Below the pieces are notes generated by a model that saw only the letters and a program-made list of their open reading frames with translations, did no database searches and had not been told where the DNA came from. From DATBGE01 sp036558125 (lineage in GTDB: Bacteria > Gemmatimonadota > Gemmatimonadetes > Gemmatimonadales > GWC2-71-9), in contig DATBGE010000166.1 in NCBI GenBank assembly GCA_036558125.1, forward strand, positions 1 to 27,720: a stretch of DNA of 27,720 nt, in the 5' to 3' direction. This document shows, one piece after another, positions 14,968 through 22,481 of the stretch. How positions within the stretch are numbered: position 1 is the stretch's first letter; every line of letters starts with the position of its first letter. A program made the position numbers and the translations under genes.

Positions 14968-16233
14968 CTACTCCTGCTTCACCACGACTCCACCCTTCAT
15001 CACGAAGCGAACCTGCTCCAGCATATGGATATCGTTGAGCGGGTTCCCCGATACCGCGATCAGATCAGCCAGCTTCCCAGGTGCGATCTCGCCCCGATCG
15101 GTGACGCCAAGCAGATCGGCCGCGTTGAGGGTGGCAGTCCGGATCGCGTCGAGCGGCTTCATGCCATATCCGACCAGGACGGCGAATTCCTTGGCGTTGT
15201 CGCCGTGAGGGTAGACCGCCGCGTCGGTACCGAAGGCGATCTTCACCCCGGCGCGAATCGCCTTGCGGTGACTCTCCTGCGCCAGGGGGATGATCTGCTC
15301 CATTTTCGCCTTGATAGCGGGTGGCATCCTGGCTGGATCGACCACCGTGAGCAGGTAGGCGGTCGGGACGAGGTAGGTCCCCTTCTGCTTCATGAGGGCG
15401 ATGGCCTCGTCATTGAGCATCGACCCGTGCTCGATCGAGGCAACGCCGGCCCTGACGGCCGCGATGATCCCCTCGGTGCCATGGGCATGGGCGGCCACCT
15501 TGAGCCCGTGCCGGGCCGCCTCCTGTACGATGGCCCGCATTTCATCCTCGGAGAGCTGCTGCGCTCCGACCGGCCCCTCGAAGGACAGCACTCCGGCCGT
15601 CGCGCAGATCTTGATGACCTTGGCGCCATACTTGATCTGGTAGCGCACGGCCTTGAGCGCCTGGTCCACGCCATCCGCAACTCCGTCCTCCGGGCCCTGC
15701 GTTGCGATTCCGGGTGCGTAGCCCGTCACATCGCAGTGGCCACCGGTGATTCCGATCGCGGCGCGGGCCGGGACGATGCGCGGTCCGATAACCCATCCCG
15801 CGTCGATCGCGTGCATGAGGCTAACGTCGGAACCGCCGGGTGCACCGACGTTCCGGACGGTCGTGAACCCGGCGAGGAGTGTCTTCCTGGCATTCACCAC
15901 ACCGCGGAGTGCCGCATCGATCGCAGTCTCGGTGACGTCCCGATGCACCCAATCTCCTTCGAGATCGCCGGTCAGATGCACATGCATGTCGGTCAGACCC
16001 GGCAGGAGTGTCATATCTCCCAGGTCGATCACCTTGGCATCGGCGGGCGGCTCGGCGCGGACGGCCTGAATCCGGTCACCTGAGATGACAACAGTCGCCG
16101 GACTCTCCATCAGTCCGCTGCGCACGTTCAGCATGCGGGCGGCGCGAACGAAGACCGTTTGGGCCGCTACAAGACTGGGTAGGATCCAAAGCGCGGTCAG
16201 CAGGGTAGCAACGCGGTGAAGGGGCCGCATCAA
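14968..16233 (-). CDS. Secreted amidohydrolase, Xaa-Pro dipeptidase-like
   Basis: A metal-dependent hydrolase of the amidohydrolase superfamily, closest in style to the prolidase/imidazolonepropionase-like group that cleaves dipeptides with C-terminal Pro or basic residues. The 421-residue protein has a signal peptide (about 1-24, cleavage near L-V-A-A-Q). It shows H-V-H (metal site, in D-M-H-V-H-L), the Lys that is usually carboxylated in K-V-I-K-I-C-A-T-A-G, H-A-H-G, E-H-G, and the catalytic Asp in F-G-T-D-A-A-V-Y-P-H-G. The start ATG (16231-16233) has GGAGA about 7 nt upstream. It is divergent from the D-aminoacylase-like gene across 77 bp, and both look periplasmic, suggesting peptide scavenging. 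The exact substrate cannot be read from the sequence. Confidence 0.85.
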   Translation of the reverse strand: MMRPLHRVATLLTALWILPSLVAAQTVFVRAARMLNVRSGLMESPATVVISGDRIQAVRAEPPADAKVIDLGDMTLLPGLTDMHVHLTGDLEGDWVHRDVTETAIDAALRGVVNARKTLLAGFTTVRNVGAPGGSDVSLMHAIDAGWVIGPRIVPARAAIGITGGHCDVTGYAPGIATQGPEDGVADGVDQALKAVRYQIKYGAKVIKICATAGVLSFEGPVGAQQLSEDEMRAIVQEAARHGLKVAAHAHGTEGIIAAVRAGVASIEHGSMLNDEAIALMKQKGTYLVPTAYLLTVVDPARMPPAIKAKMEQIIPLAQESHRKAIRAGVKIAFGTDAAVYPHGDNAKEFAVLVGYGMKPLDAIRTATLNAADLLGVTDRGEIAPGKLADLIAVSGNPLNDIHMLEQVRFVMKGGVVVKQE

Positions 16234-16310
16234 CGTCTCCGGTCATTATTGGGGTGCGAGGAAGCTACCCAGGCCTTCGCCCCCGTCAATTTCCTCGGTA
16301 TCGTTGAGAC

Positions 16311-17867
16311 ATGAAATCACAACTGCTCCGCTCAGCCGGCCGTGGAATTGTTGCGGCTGGCCTCCTCCCGCTGTGCCTTGCGGCCCAAACCGCTCCCTCG
16401 CCACCCGCGTTCCTGATTCACGACGCGATGATTTACGACGGGACTGGTTCGAAGCCGGTTCGGGGCAGTGTCCGGATCCGGGACGGTAGGATCGAAGATC
16501 TGGGTGACCTCCAGTCAAAGAATGGAGAATTGGTCGTCGAGGCTCACGGCCTGACACTCGCTCCCGGATTCATCGACACCCACAGCCACGCCGACGAAGG
16601 GTTCAGCGAGGTCGACGCAGGCGTGCGGGAGCATGCCGATGCGCTGGGTTCGGTAAGCCAGGGGATCACCACCGTGGTCGTTGGGCAGGACGGCGGCGAG
16701 GTCTATCCGCTGGGCGACTTCTTCACCGGACTGGAAAAGAACCCGGTCGCGGTGAACGTGGCCTCCTACGCGGGCCACAACACCATCCGGCAGATCGTCA
16801 TGGGAGAGCATTTCCAGCGCGAGGCCACGGCGGAAGAGGTGGGCCGAATGGCCTACATCCTCCGGCAAGAGATGGCATCTGGTGCGCTCGGTCTCTCCAC
16901 CGGTCTCGAATACGATCCCGGGATCTACTCGGCGCCTTCCGAAGTTCTTGCGTTGGCGCGAGTAGCCGGCGCGTACCATGGGCGCTACATCAGCCACATC
17001 CGAAGCGAAGACCGGTATTTCTGGAAGGCTCTCAATGAAGTGATCACGATCGGCAAGGAAACCGGCATGCCGGTCCAGGTGTCCCACATCAAGCTCGCGA
17101 TGCGGGACTTGTGGGGAAAGGCGGACACCCTGGTGCGGATCATGGACGAGGCGCGCGCCGCCGGTGTAAACATCAGCGCCGACATCTATCCCTATCCCTA
17201 CTGGCACTCCACGCTGACCGTTCTCTTTCCCGACCGCGACTACGAGGACCGCAAGGCAGCCGAATTCGCCGTAACCCAGGTATCCACGCCCGAGGGGCTG
17301 CTGCTCGATCACTATGAGCCCACCCCGGAATTCCAGGGGCGCACCGTCGCCGATGCCGCCAAACAGCTCAAGATGGACTCGGTGACCGCGCTAATCGAGC
17401 TGGTGCGACGGATTCATGAGCTGGAGAAACAACACGGCAGTGTGAACGAGAGTGTGATCGGCACCAGCATGACCGAGCCCGACATCGAGCGGCTGATGCG
17501 CTGGCCTCACACCAATTTCTGCACTGACGGTGAGCTGGAAGGGGGGCACCCCCGCGGTTTCGGCACCTATCCCCGCATTCTGGGCCGCTATGTACGAGAG
17601 CGGAAAGTCATGCCGCTCACCGAAGCGATTCACAAGGCAACTGCTCTTGCCGCGGAGCATATGGGCTTCACCGATCGCGGGCGGATCGCGACGGGTTTAG
17701 CGGCGGACCTGGTACTCTTCGACCCCAACGCCGTGATCGACAATGCAACAACCGAGAAGCCGCACGAGCTCTCGACCGGCATTGTCACTGTGTGGGTAAA
17801 TGGCATCCCCGTGTTCGAAAACGGCGCCGCAACCGGGGCGCGGCCTGGGGTGGTCATTCGGCGCTGA
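16311..17867 (+). CDS. Secreted D-aminoacylase / N-acyl-D-amino-acid deacylase family protein
   Basis: Belongs to the amidohydrolase subfamily that removes acyl groups from N-acyl-D-amino acids. The 518-residue product has a signal peptide (about 1-25, ending L-C-L-A-A-Q). It carries H-S-H-A-D (metal ligands, in G-F-I-D-T-H-S-H-A-D), H-I-R-S-E, S-H-I-K, T-D-G-E, and a C-terminal R-G-x-I-A-x-G-x-x-A-D-L-V-L-F-D segment. In characterised D-aminoacylases the motif after Q-G-V-T-T-V-V carries a Cys metal ligand (G-N-C-G); here it reads G-Q-D-G, so the metal site is altered and the substrate may differ. ATG 16311 begins a good signal peptide; the Shine-Dalgarno sequence is weak. It is divergent from the preceding amidohydrolase. 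Confidence 0.85.
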   Translation: MKSQLLRSAGRGIVAAGLLPLCLAAQTAPSPPAFLIHDAMIYDGTGSKPVRGSVRIRDGRIEDLGDLQSKNGELVVEAHGLTLAPGFIDTHSHADEGFSEVDAGVREHADALGSVSQGITTVVVGQDGGEVYPLGDFFTGLEKNPVAVNVASYAGHNTIRQIVMGEHFQREATAEEVGRMAYILRQEMASGALGLSTGLEYDPGIYSAPSEVLALARVAGAYHGRYISHIRSEDRYFWKALNEVITIGKETGMPVQVSHIKLAMRDLWGKADTLVRIMDEARAAGVNISADIYPYPYWHSTLTVLFPDRDYEDRKAAEFAVTQVSTPEGLLLDHYEPTPEFQGRTVADAAKQLKMDSVTALIELVRRIHELEKQHGSVNESVIGTSMTEPDIERLMRWPHTNFCTDGELEGGHPRGFGTYPRILGRYVRERKVMPLTEAIHKATALAAEHMGFTDRGRIATGLAADLVLFDPNAVIDNATTEKPHELSTGIVTVWVNGIPVFENGAATGARPGVVIRR

Positions 17868-18005
17868 GGCTGGCGGGGCTGAAGTTTTCCGGCATTCCCG
17901 CTAGAAATCAGGAGACTTGCCGGAGCTCCTCGATCGCCTCCAGTCGGCCCTCGGCGGAGTGCACCGACTCACGACCGAACCAAGGCCCTGAACCAAGGAG
18001 ATCGT

Positions 18006-18419
18006 ATGTCAGACCGCGTGAAGAAGGTCAGCTATGCCTACGTGATGATTCCCAATCGCTCAGGACAGGGCGCCGGCGTGCTCGCCGCGCTGCGACGCGC
18101 GAACGTCAACCTGCGGGCCTTCTCCGCCTTTCCCGGGCGTGGCGGCAAGGCTCAGGTGGATCTGGTCACCGATGACCTGTCGGGGCTGCGCCGTGTCGCT
18201 CGACGCAATGGATGGCGATTGAGCAAGGTCAAGAAAGGATTCGTCGTTCAGGGCGACGACCGGGTAGGTGCCGTGTCGCGTCAGCTCGACAAGCTCGGCG
18301 CGAAGCGGATCAACGTGGTTGCAGCGGATGCCGTGACGGCAGGGAAGCGCTACGGCATGATCCTGTGGGTCAAGCAGAAGGATTACGCCCGGGCGGCGAG
18401 AGCGCTTGGAGCGCGGTGA
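18006..18419 (+). CDS. Small ACT-domain-like protein
   Basis: A 137-residue soluble protein with strong Shine-Dalgarno AAGGAG 7 nt before ATG 18006. Residues 7-75 have the alternating beta-alpha pattern of an ACT ligand-binding module (Y-A-Y-V-M-I-P-N-R-S-G-Q-G-A-G-V-L-A-A-L-R-R-A-N-V-N-L). Residues 75-137 look like a second, weaker copy (G-F-V-V-Q-G-D-D-R-V-G-A-V-S-R-Q-L-D-K-L-G). ACT modules usually sense amino acids, but no enzymatic domain is attached, so a regulatory or hypothetical role is all that can be said. Its 5' leader contains a duplicated GAACCAAGG. It is convergent with the antiporter gene, with a highly structured stretch between them. Confidence 0.7.
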   Translation: MSDRVKKVSYAYVMIPNRSGQGAGVLAALRRANVNLRAFSAFPGRGGKAQVDLVTDDLSGLRRVARRNGWRLSKVKKGFVVQGDDRVGAVSRQLDKLGAKRINVVAADAVTAGKRYGMILWVKQKDYARAARALGAR

Positions 18420-18445
18420 GGCGATGCGAGTCACGCTCGGATTCA

Positions 18446-18558
18446 CTCGACTAATGTCGAGGCTCGGCAGACCGTGGCTGCGCCACGGGGGGAGGCGAGA
18501 TCCGTGCAACATGCATGCGTCATGCAGTGACGCTCTGCCGAGCAGCGACTTCAGTCGC
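18446..18558. ncRNA. Candidate structured RNA: three-way junction with complementary loops
   Basis: Five perfect helices are packed almost end to end between the convergent ACT and antiporter/rhodanese genes. P0 pairs 18446-18451 with 18456-18461. P1 (10 bp) pairs 18462-18471 with 18534-18543. P2 pairs 18472-18477 with 18483-18488. P3 pairs 18517-18522 with 18528-18533. P4 pairs 18545-18549 with 18554-18558. No base is unpaired between P0 and P1, P1 and P2, or P3 and P1; a single 28-nt strand joins P2 to P3. The P2 loop CTGCG and the P3 loop TGCAG can pair with each other over four Watson-Crick pairs plus one G-U on the + strand, a kissing arrangement like that of purine riboswitches. The transcribed strand is unknown. 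It could also serve as a bidirectional terminator, though it has no T-tract. I do not recognise a known family. Confidence 0.5.
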
Positions 18559-18573
18559 GAAACGCGCCCGCGC

Positions 18574-18765
18574 TCATTCCTTCTGGGCCGCTCGCCGCAG
18601 CCACGAACTGCCGGCCGCTGATCTCGTCACGCCTGAACCCTTGGCCTCGACCGGCAGCCCAAGCTCCACCCACTTCCCCCATCCGCCGACCAGGGCCCTC
18701 GCCTTGGTCCAACCCGCCGGCTTCAGCTCTCGCACCACCCGGGTGCTTGTGGCTTCGCTCTTTCA
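18574..18765 (-). other. Rhodanese C-terminus continuing past an in-frame TGA
   Basis: Reading on past the TGA of the antiporter/rhodanese gene (18763-18765) in the same frame gives 62 further codons to TGA 18574-18576. These encode the expected second half of the rhodanese domain: K-S-E-A-T-S-T-R-V-V-R-E-L then A-L-V-G-G-W-G-K-W and G-L-P-V-E. The catalytic Cys (Y-C-A) lies just before the TGA, and the TGA occupies position +2, where this rhodanese subgroup often has a second Cys (Y-C-x-C). So the codon is either selenocysteine, a C-to-stop mutation in a gene becoming a pseudogene, or a sequence error. A SECIS-like hairpin lies directly downstream. Confidence 0.6.
18732..18746 (-). promoter_or_regulatory. 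Possible bacterial SECIS hairpin
   Basis: On the reverse strand GCACC CGGGT GGTGC folds into a 5-bp stem with a 5-nt loop that has G as its second base. The loop begins about 22 nt after the TGA at 18763-18765, inside the spacing I recall for bacterial SECIS elements (about 16-37 nt). AGC/GCT outside an internal loop gives a short lower stem. Such small hairpins occur by chance in GC-rich DNA, so it supports but does not prove recoding. Confidence 0.35.
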
Positions 18766-20211
18766 GGCACAGTAGGCGACCAGCCACTCGTGCTTGGGAA
18801 GGGCCAGCTCCGCGGCACTCTCGACCGGGCGGTCGGGATCAACCCGGACTGAACCGCGCGCGGTGATATCGGAGCTGGCGTAGCTCCCGACGGAACGGAC
18901 ATCGACCAGGCGATAGGGCACTCCCGCTGCTTCCAATTGCTTGAGCTCATCGAAAGTGATGAGTTCCGAATGAGCAACGAGCGGTGTTTCCTGTCCCACA
19001 ACTGATGCGCCCGCTGCTGCGGGCTCGAGCTTCCGAACCCACAAGGCGAGCATCCCTCCGTGCACCACGACCGACAACAGCACCACCGTGGCTACCGGCG
19101 CGAACAACGCCTCACTTCCTTCGATTCCGGCGAAGATCGGGAGCAGTACCAGGAGCAGTGAGCTCAGCCCACGAGGGCCGAACCACACTACCAGCTTCCG
19201 GCTTTCGGCATCCACGGCGCTTCGGGGAAGGGCAACGAGCAACACGAGTGACCGGGCCACGAGGGCCAACAGCGCGAACGCCAGCATCTGGGGCGACGTG
19301 ACCGACAGGCCGGTCCAGATCAGCGACAACCCGAGCAGAACGAAGGTGAACAGCAGGAGCATCGTGGACGTCGCTTCCCCGTAATCGTGGAAGCAGTCAC
19401 ACAGCTCCACATCCACCAGGTCTATCGTGAGCCCCGCGGCGAACGCGGCCATGAATCCGCTGGAGTGGAGCGATTCCGCGATCGCGAACGCGGTGAACGC
19501 AACTCCGAGCACGTACATCGACTCGTAGTCCCGCCGGACGCCATAGCGCCCTCTCACGGCTTCGAGCAGCCGTACCGCGAGATACCCGGTCGCAACACCG
19601 GCAGCCGGCCCCATGATGAGCACATCTCTCACCACTCGGCTCAGCCCAAATGGAGTCGGTGCCGTCTCCCCCATGAAAGCCATGGCGATCACGACGATCG
19701 GCAGAAGCACCGCGTCGTTGAGGCCGCTCTCGATGCCGAGAGCGGTTCGTGCCGCGGGTCGTACTCCGGGTCCGCGGAGCAATCCGCGCATCATGACCGG
19801 ATCGGTTGAGGCGAGGGCCGCGCCAAGCACCGCGGCTTGCGCCGGGCCGAAGCCGAGTAGCCACGCCGCGGCCAGCCCGATAATCGCTGCAGTAAGCAGA
19901 GTTCCTGGTCCGAGAAGAACTGCCGCGACTCCGAGGTGCTGCTTCAGCGCCTGCGGATTAATGCCCAGCGCGTCGGTGAAGAGCACCAGCACCAGGCTCA
20001 AAGTGGCTACTGCGCCGAGCGCACTAGAACGCATTCCGAAGTCCACCAACCCCAGCCCGTGAGGGCCAAGCAGTAATCCCAGAAGCAGGAAGACCGCGAC
20101 GTGGGGGATGTTGGTCTTCTCGAGCAGCCCGGACACCGCGCTCGCAAGCAAGATCACCCCGCCGATCAGGGCAGTGGTGAGGACGAAGGCATGGGCGTCG
20201 AAGGGTGGCAT
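18763..20211 (-). CDS. Na+/H+ antiporter (NhaP/CPA1 type) with C-terminal rhodanese domain
   Basis: A monovalent cation:proton antiporter of the inner membrane fused to a cytoplasmic rhodanese-like domain. The first 400 or so residues hold about 12 hydrophobic segments with the CPA signature A-S-T-D-P-V (about 135-140) and E-S-G-L-N-D (about 161-166), whose Asp residues bind the cation. Residues about 415-482 begin a rhodanese fold (L-I-T-F-D-E-L-K, then L-V-D-V-R-S-V-G-S-Y), ending at V-A-Y-C-A just before TGA. The domain is therefore cut at its active-site loop unless the TGA is read through. ATG (20209-20211) has GGAGAG 6 nt upstream. It is divergent from argF. A related function could be coupling cation homeostasis to sulfur or redox state; this is inference. 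Confidence 0.88.
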   Translation of the reverse strand: MPPFDAHAFVLTTALIGGVILLASAVSGLLEKTNIPHVAVFLLLGLLLGPHGLGLVDFGMRSSALGAVATLSLVLVLFTDALGINPQALKQHLGVAAVLLGPGTLLTAAIIGLAAAWLLGFGPAQAAVLGAALASTDPVMMRGLLRGPGVRPAARTALGIESGLNDAVLLPIVVIAMAFMGETAPTPFGLSRVVRDVLIMGPAAGVATGYLAVRLLEAVRGRYGVRRDYESMYVLGVAFTAFAIAESLHSSGFMAAFAAGLTIDLVDVELCDCFHDYGEATSTMLLLFTFVLLGLSLIWTGLSVTSPQMLAFALLALVARSLVLLVALPRSAVDAESRKLVVWFGPRGLSSLLLVLLPIFAGIEGSEALFAPVATVVLLSVVVHGGMLALWVRKLEPAAAGASVVGQETPLVAHSELITFDELKQLEAAGVPYRLVDVRSVGSYASSDITARGSVRVDPDRPVESAAELALPKHEWLVAYCA

Positions 20212-20347
20212 GCTACTCTCCGAAGTTGTCTAACCCTAAGCAGTTCATGGCCAAGAGTCATCGGCCCAAGGGGCACCTGCCCCGGACCCTCCGGACCCAT
20301 TACCTTCCTCTGCCAATTTGGCGGACCCTTTTCTCCACGCTGCAGGC

Positions 20348-21256
20348 ATGACCAAACGCGATTTCCTCGCTATCCCAGACCTCTCGAAGACCGAACTCTC
20401 CTTCCTGTTGGACCTGGCGGGGGAGATGAAGAGCGGGAAGTATCGCAGCCGGCCGCTCGAGGGACAGACCCTCGCGATGGTCTTCGCCAAGAGCTCAACC
20501 CGCACCCGCGTTTCGTTTGAAGTGGGAGCCCACCAACTCGGCGGTCAGGCGGTCTTCCTCTCGGCTCGGGATATTCAGCTAGGTCGGGGCGAGCCGATCA
20601 AGGACATGGCGCGAGTCCTCTCCCGCTACGTGCATGGGATCATGATCAGGACCTTTGCCCAGGCCGACGTAGTCGAGCTGGCGCGCTACGCCGATGTCCC
20701 GGTCATCAACGGATTGACCGACCTGCAACACCCCTGTCAGGTACTCGCCGATCTGATGACGGTGCGAGAAAGCCTCGGCGGATGGAACGGCAAATCGGTC
20801 GCCTGGATCGGCGATGGAAACAATATGGCGAACAGCTGGATGGATGCGGCGGGCGTGTTGGGCTTCGAGCTCCGACTCGCTTGCCCCGAGGGCTACGAAC
20901 CCGACCACCAGATCTTCGAGCGCAACAGCAAGCTCACCCACCTTCTCATTACCGAACTTCCGGAGGAGGCCGCCGAGGGTGCCGACGTCATCACGACCGA
21001 CGTCTGGGCCTCAATGGGGCAGGAGGGCGAGGCTGAAACGAGGGCGCTCGCCTTCCAGGGTTACACGGTGGATGAGGAGTTGATGGGCCTGGCCCACCCC
21101 AACGCAATCTTCCTGCACTGTCTCCCCGCCCACCGGGGAGAGGAAGTCACCGAGGGAGTGATCGAAGGTCCGCAGTCCAGAGTATGGGATGAAGCGGAGA
21201 ACCGTTTGCACGTGCAGAAGGCGCTGATGGCCATGCTGATGGGTAGCCAACGGTAG
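20348..21256 (+). CDS. argF: Ornithine carbamoyltransferase
   Basis: Transfers carbamoyl from carbamoyl phosphate to ornithine, giving citrulline (EC 2.1.3.3), in cytoplasmic arginine synthesis. The 302-residue product carries the carbamoyl-phosphate site S-S-T-R-T-R-V-S-F-E (about 45-54), H-P-C-Q (about 125-128) and the ornithine-side H-C-L-P-A-H-R-G-E-E-V loop (about 258-268, catalytic Cys). ATG 20348 (M-T-K-R-D-F-L-A-I-P-D-L) is preferred over TTG 20318, whose extra ten residues do not fit the family. The upstream region has three GGACCC copies (20284, 20293, 20323) of unknown meaning. No other arg genes are in view. Confidence 0.95.
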   Translation: MTKRDFLAIPDLSKTELSFLLDLAGEMKSGKYRSRPLEGQTLAMVFAKSSTRTRVSFEVGAHQLGGQAVFLSARDIQLGRGEPIKDMARVLSRYVHGIMIRTFAQADVVELARYADVPVINGLTDLQHPCQVLADLMTVRESLGGWNGKSVAWIGDGNNMANSWMDAAGVLGFELRLACPEGYEPDHQIFERNSKLTHLLITELPEEAAEGADVITTDVWASMGQEGEAETRALAFQGYTVDEELMGLAHPNAIFLHCLPAHRGEEVTEGVIEGPQSRVWDEAENRLHVQKALMAMLMGSQR

Positions 21257-21273
21257 GGAAACTCCACGGAACC

Positions 21274-21304
21274 CCTGACCCCTGATACCTGATACCTGAT
21301 ACCT
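21274..21304. repeat. Tandem heptad repeat before gcvT
   Basis: CCTGACC is followed by three exact CCTGATA units (21281-21301) and a partial CCT, ending two bases before the gcvT ATG. There is no inverted arm. The pyrimidine-rich repeat occupies the ribosome-binding position. Confidence 0.9.
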
Positions 21305-21306
21305 AA

Positions 21307-22419
21307 ATGTCCGATACCACGACCCTGAAACGCACTCCGCTCTACGACGCGCATCGTGAGCTCCTCGCCCGGCTGGTGCCCTTCGCCGGATGGGAAATGC
21401 CGGTCCAATACCCGTCCGGGATCCTGGCCGAACACAAGGCGGTCCGGGAGCACGCGGGAATCTTCGATGTCTGCCATATGGGGGAATTCGAAGTCACCGG
21501 GCCCGACCGCAACGGGTTCGTCAATCGTGTCACCTCAAACGATGTGGGAGCACTGGAGACCGGCCAGGTGCAGTACTCCACCCTGCTCAACGACAAGGGC
21601 ACCATCATCGACGACTGCACAGTCTACCGGTTTGAAGACAAGGTGATGCTGGTGGTGAACGCCGCCAACATCGAGAAGGACTGGGAGCATCTCGTTGCGC
21701 AGAAGGTGAAGGGTGGCAACATCCGGCTCCGGAATATCTCCGATGAAGTGGGGCTCATTGCTCTCCAGGGTCCAGCATCGGAAAAGCTGCTCGCACCGAT
21801 CAGCGACCAGAACCTGAATGACATCGGGTACTATCGCTTTGCCATCGGGAAGGTGGCGGGGAAGGGTTGCTTCATCTCGCGGACTGGCTACACCGGAGAG
21901 GACGGCTTCGAGTTGTACTGCCGCTCCGACGACGTGCGAGCGATCTGGGATGCGCTGACCGGTCCGGGAAAGGCCACGCCGATCGGTCTCGGCGCCCGCG
22001 ACACGCTGCGTCTCGAGGTCGGATATGCGCTTTACGGCAACGACATCGATGACACGACTTCACCGCTGGAAGCAGGCCTGGGCTGGGTGGTGAAGCTCGA
22101 GAAGGGCGCCCCGTTCGTTGGAGACCAGGCCCTCCGGGTCCAGAAGCTTCGGGGACTCGAGAGGAAGCTGGTGGGCTTCCGGATGCTGGAGCGCAACGTC
22201 CCCCGCCACGGCTTCCCGGTGTGGTACGGCGGCGAGCAGGTTGACCTGGTTCGAAGCGGTACCATGAGTCCGTCACTCGGCATCCCCATTGGAACCACCT
22301 ATCTCCCGGCGGCCGCGGCAAAAGTCGGAACCCGGTTCGAGGTGGAAATCCGGGGTGAGAAGCAGCCGGCCGAGGTGGTGAAGAAGCCGTTTTATACCGG
22401 TGGGAGTGTGAAGAAGTAG
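21307..22419 (+). CDS. gcvT: Glycine cleavage system T protein (aminomethyltransferase)
   Basis: Moves the methylene group from the lipoyl arm of GcvH to tetrahydrofolate and releases ammonia (EC 2.1.2.10). The 370-residue protein has the folate-binding start L-Y-D-A-H-R-E-L-L-A-R-L-V-P-F-A-G-W-E-M-P-V-Q-Y, then G-I-F-D-V-C-H-M-G-E (about 55-64). The catalytic Asp region is Q-Y-S-T-L-L-N-D-K-G-T-I-I-D-D (about 88-102). It also has Y-T-G-E-D-G-F-E and G-A-R-D-T-L-R-L-E. The C-terminal barrel contains G-T-M-S-P-S-L. Full length. The start has no Shine-Dalgarno sequence because a heptad repeat abuts it. GcvH and GcvP are not in the window. Confidence 0.96.
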   Translation: MSDTTTLKRTPLYDAHRELLARLVPFAGWEMPVQYPSGILAEHKAVREHAGIFDVCHMGEFEVTGPDRNGFVNRVTSNDVGALETGQVQYSTLLNDKGTIIDDCTVYRFEDKVMLVVNAANIEKDWEHLVAQKVKGGNIRLRNISDEVGLIALQGPASEKLLAPISDQNLNDIGYYRFAIGKVAGKGCFISRTGYTGEDGFELYCRSDDVRAIWDALTGPGKATPIGLGARDTLRLEVGYALYGNDIDDTTSPLEAGLGWVVKLEKGAPFVGDQALRVQKLRGLERKLVGFRMLERNVPRHGFPVWYGGEQVDLVRSGTMSPSLGIPIGTTYLPAAAAKVGTRFEVEIRGEKQPAEVVKKPFYTGGSVKK

Positions 22420-22481
22420 GCGGTAAGGCGGGACGACCGTCGTTTCCGCTGACCGCCCTACCGCCCAACCGCCAAACCGCC
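22417..22481. repeat. Inverted octad repeats between gcvT and mog
   Basis: The left arm (22417-22432) overlaps the gcvT TAG and reads GGCGGTAA then GGCGGG. The right arm (22453-22481) is CCGCCCTA, CCGCCCAA, CCGCCAAA and CCGCC, running directly into the mog ATG. Pairing of the arms matches 13 of 15 positions. The unit sequence is unrelated to those of the neighbouring gaps. Confidence 0.85.
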
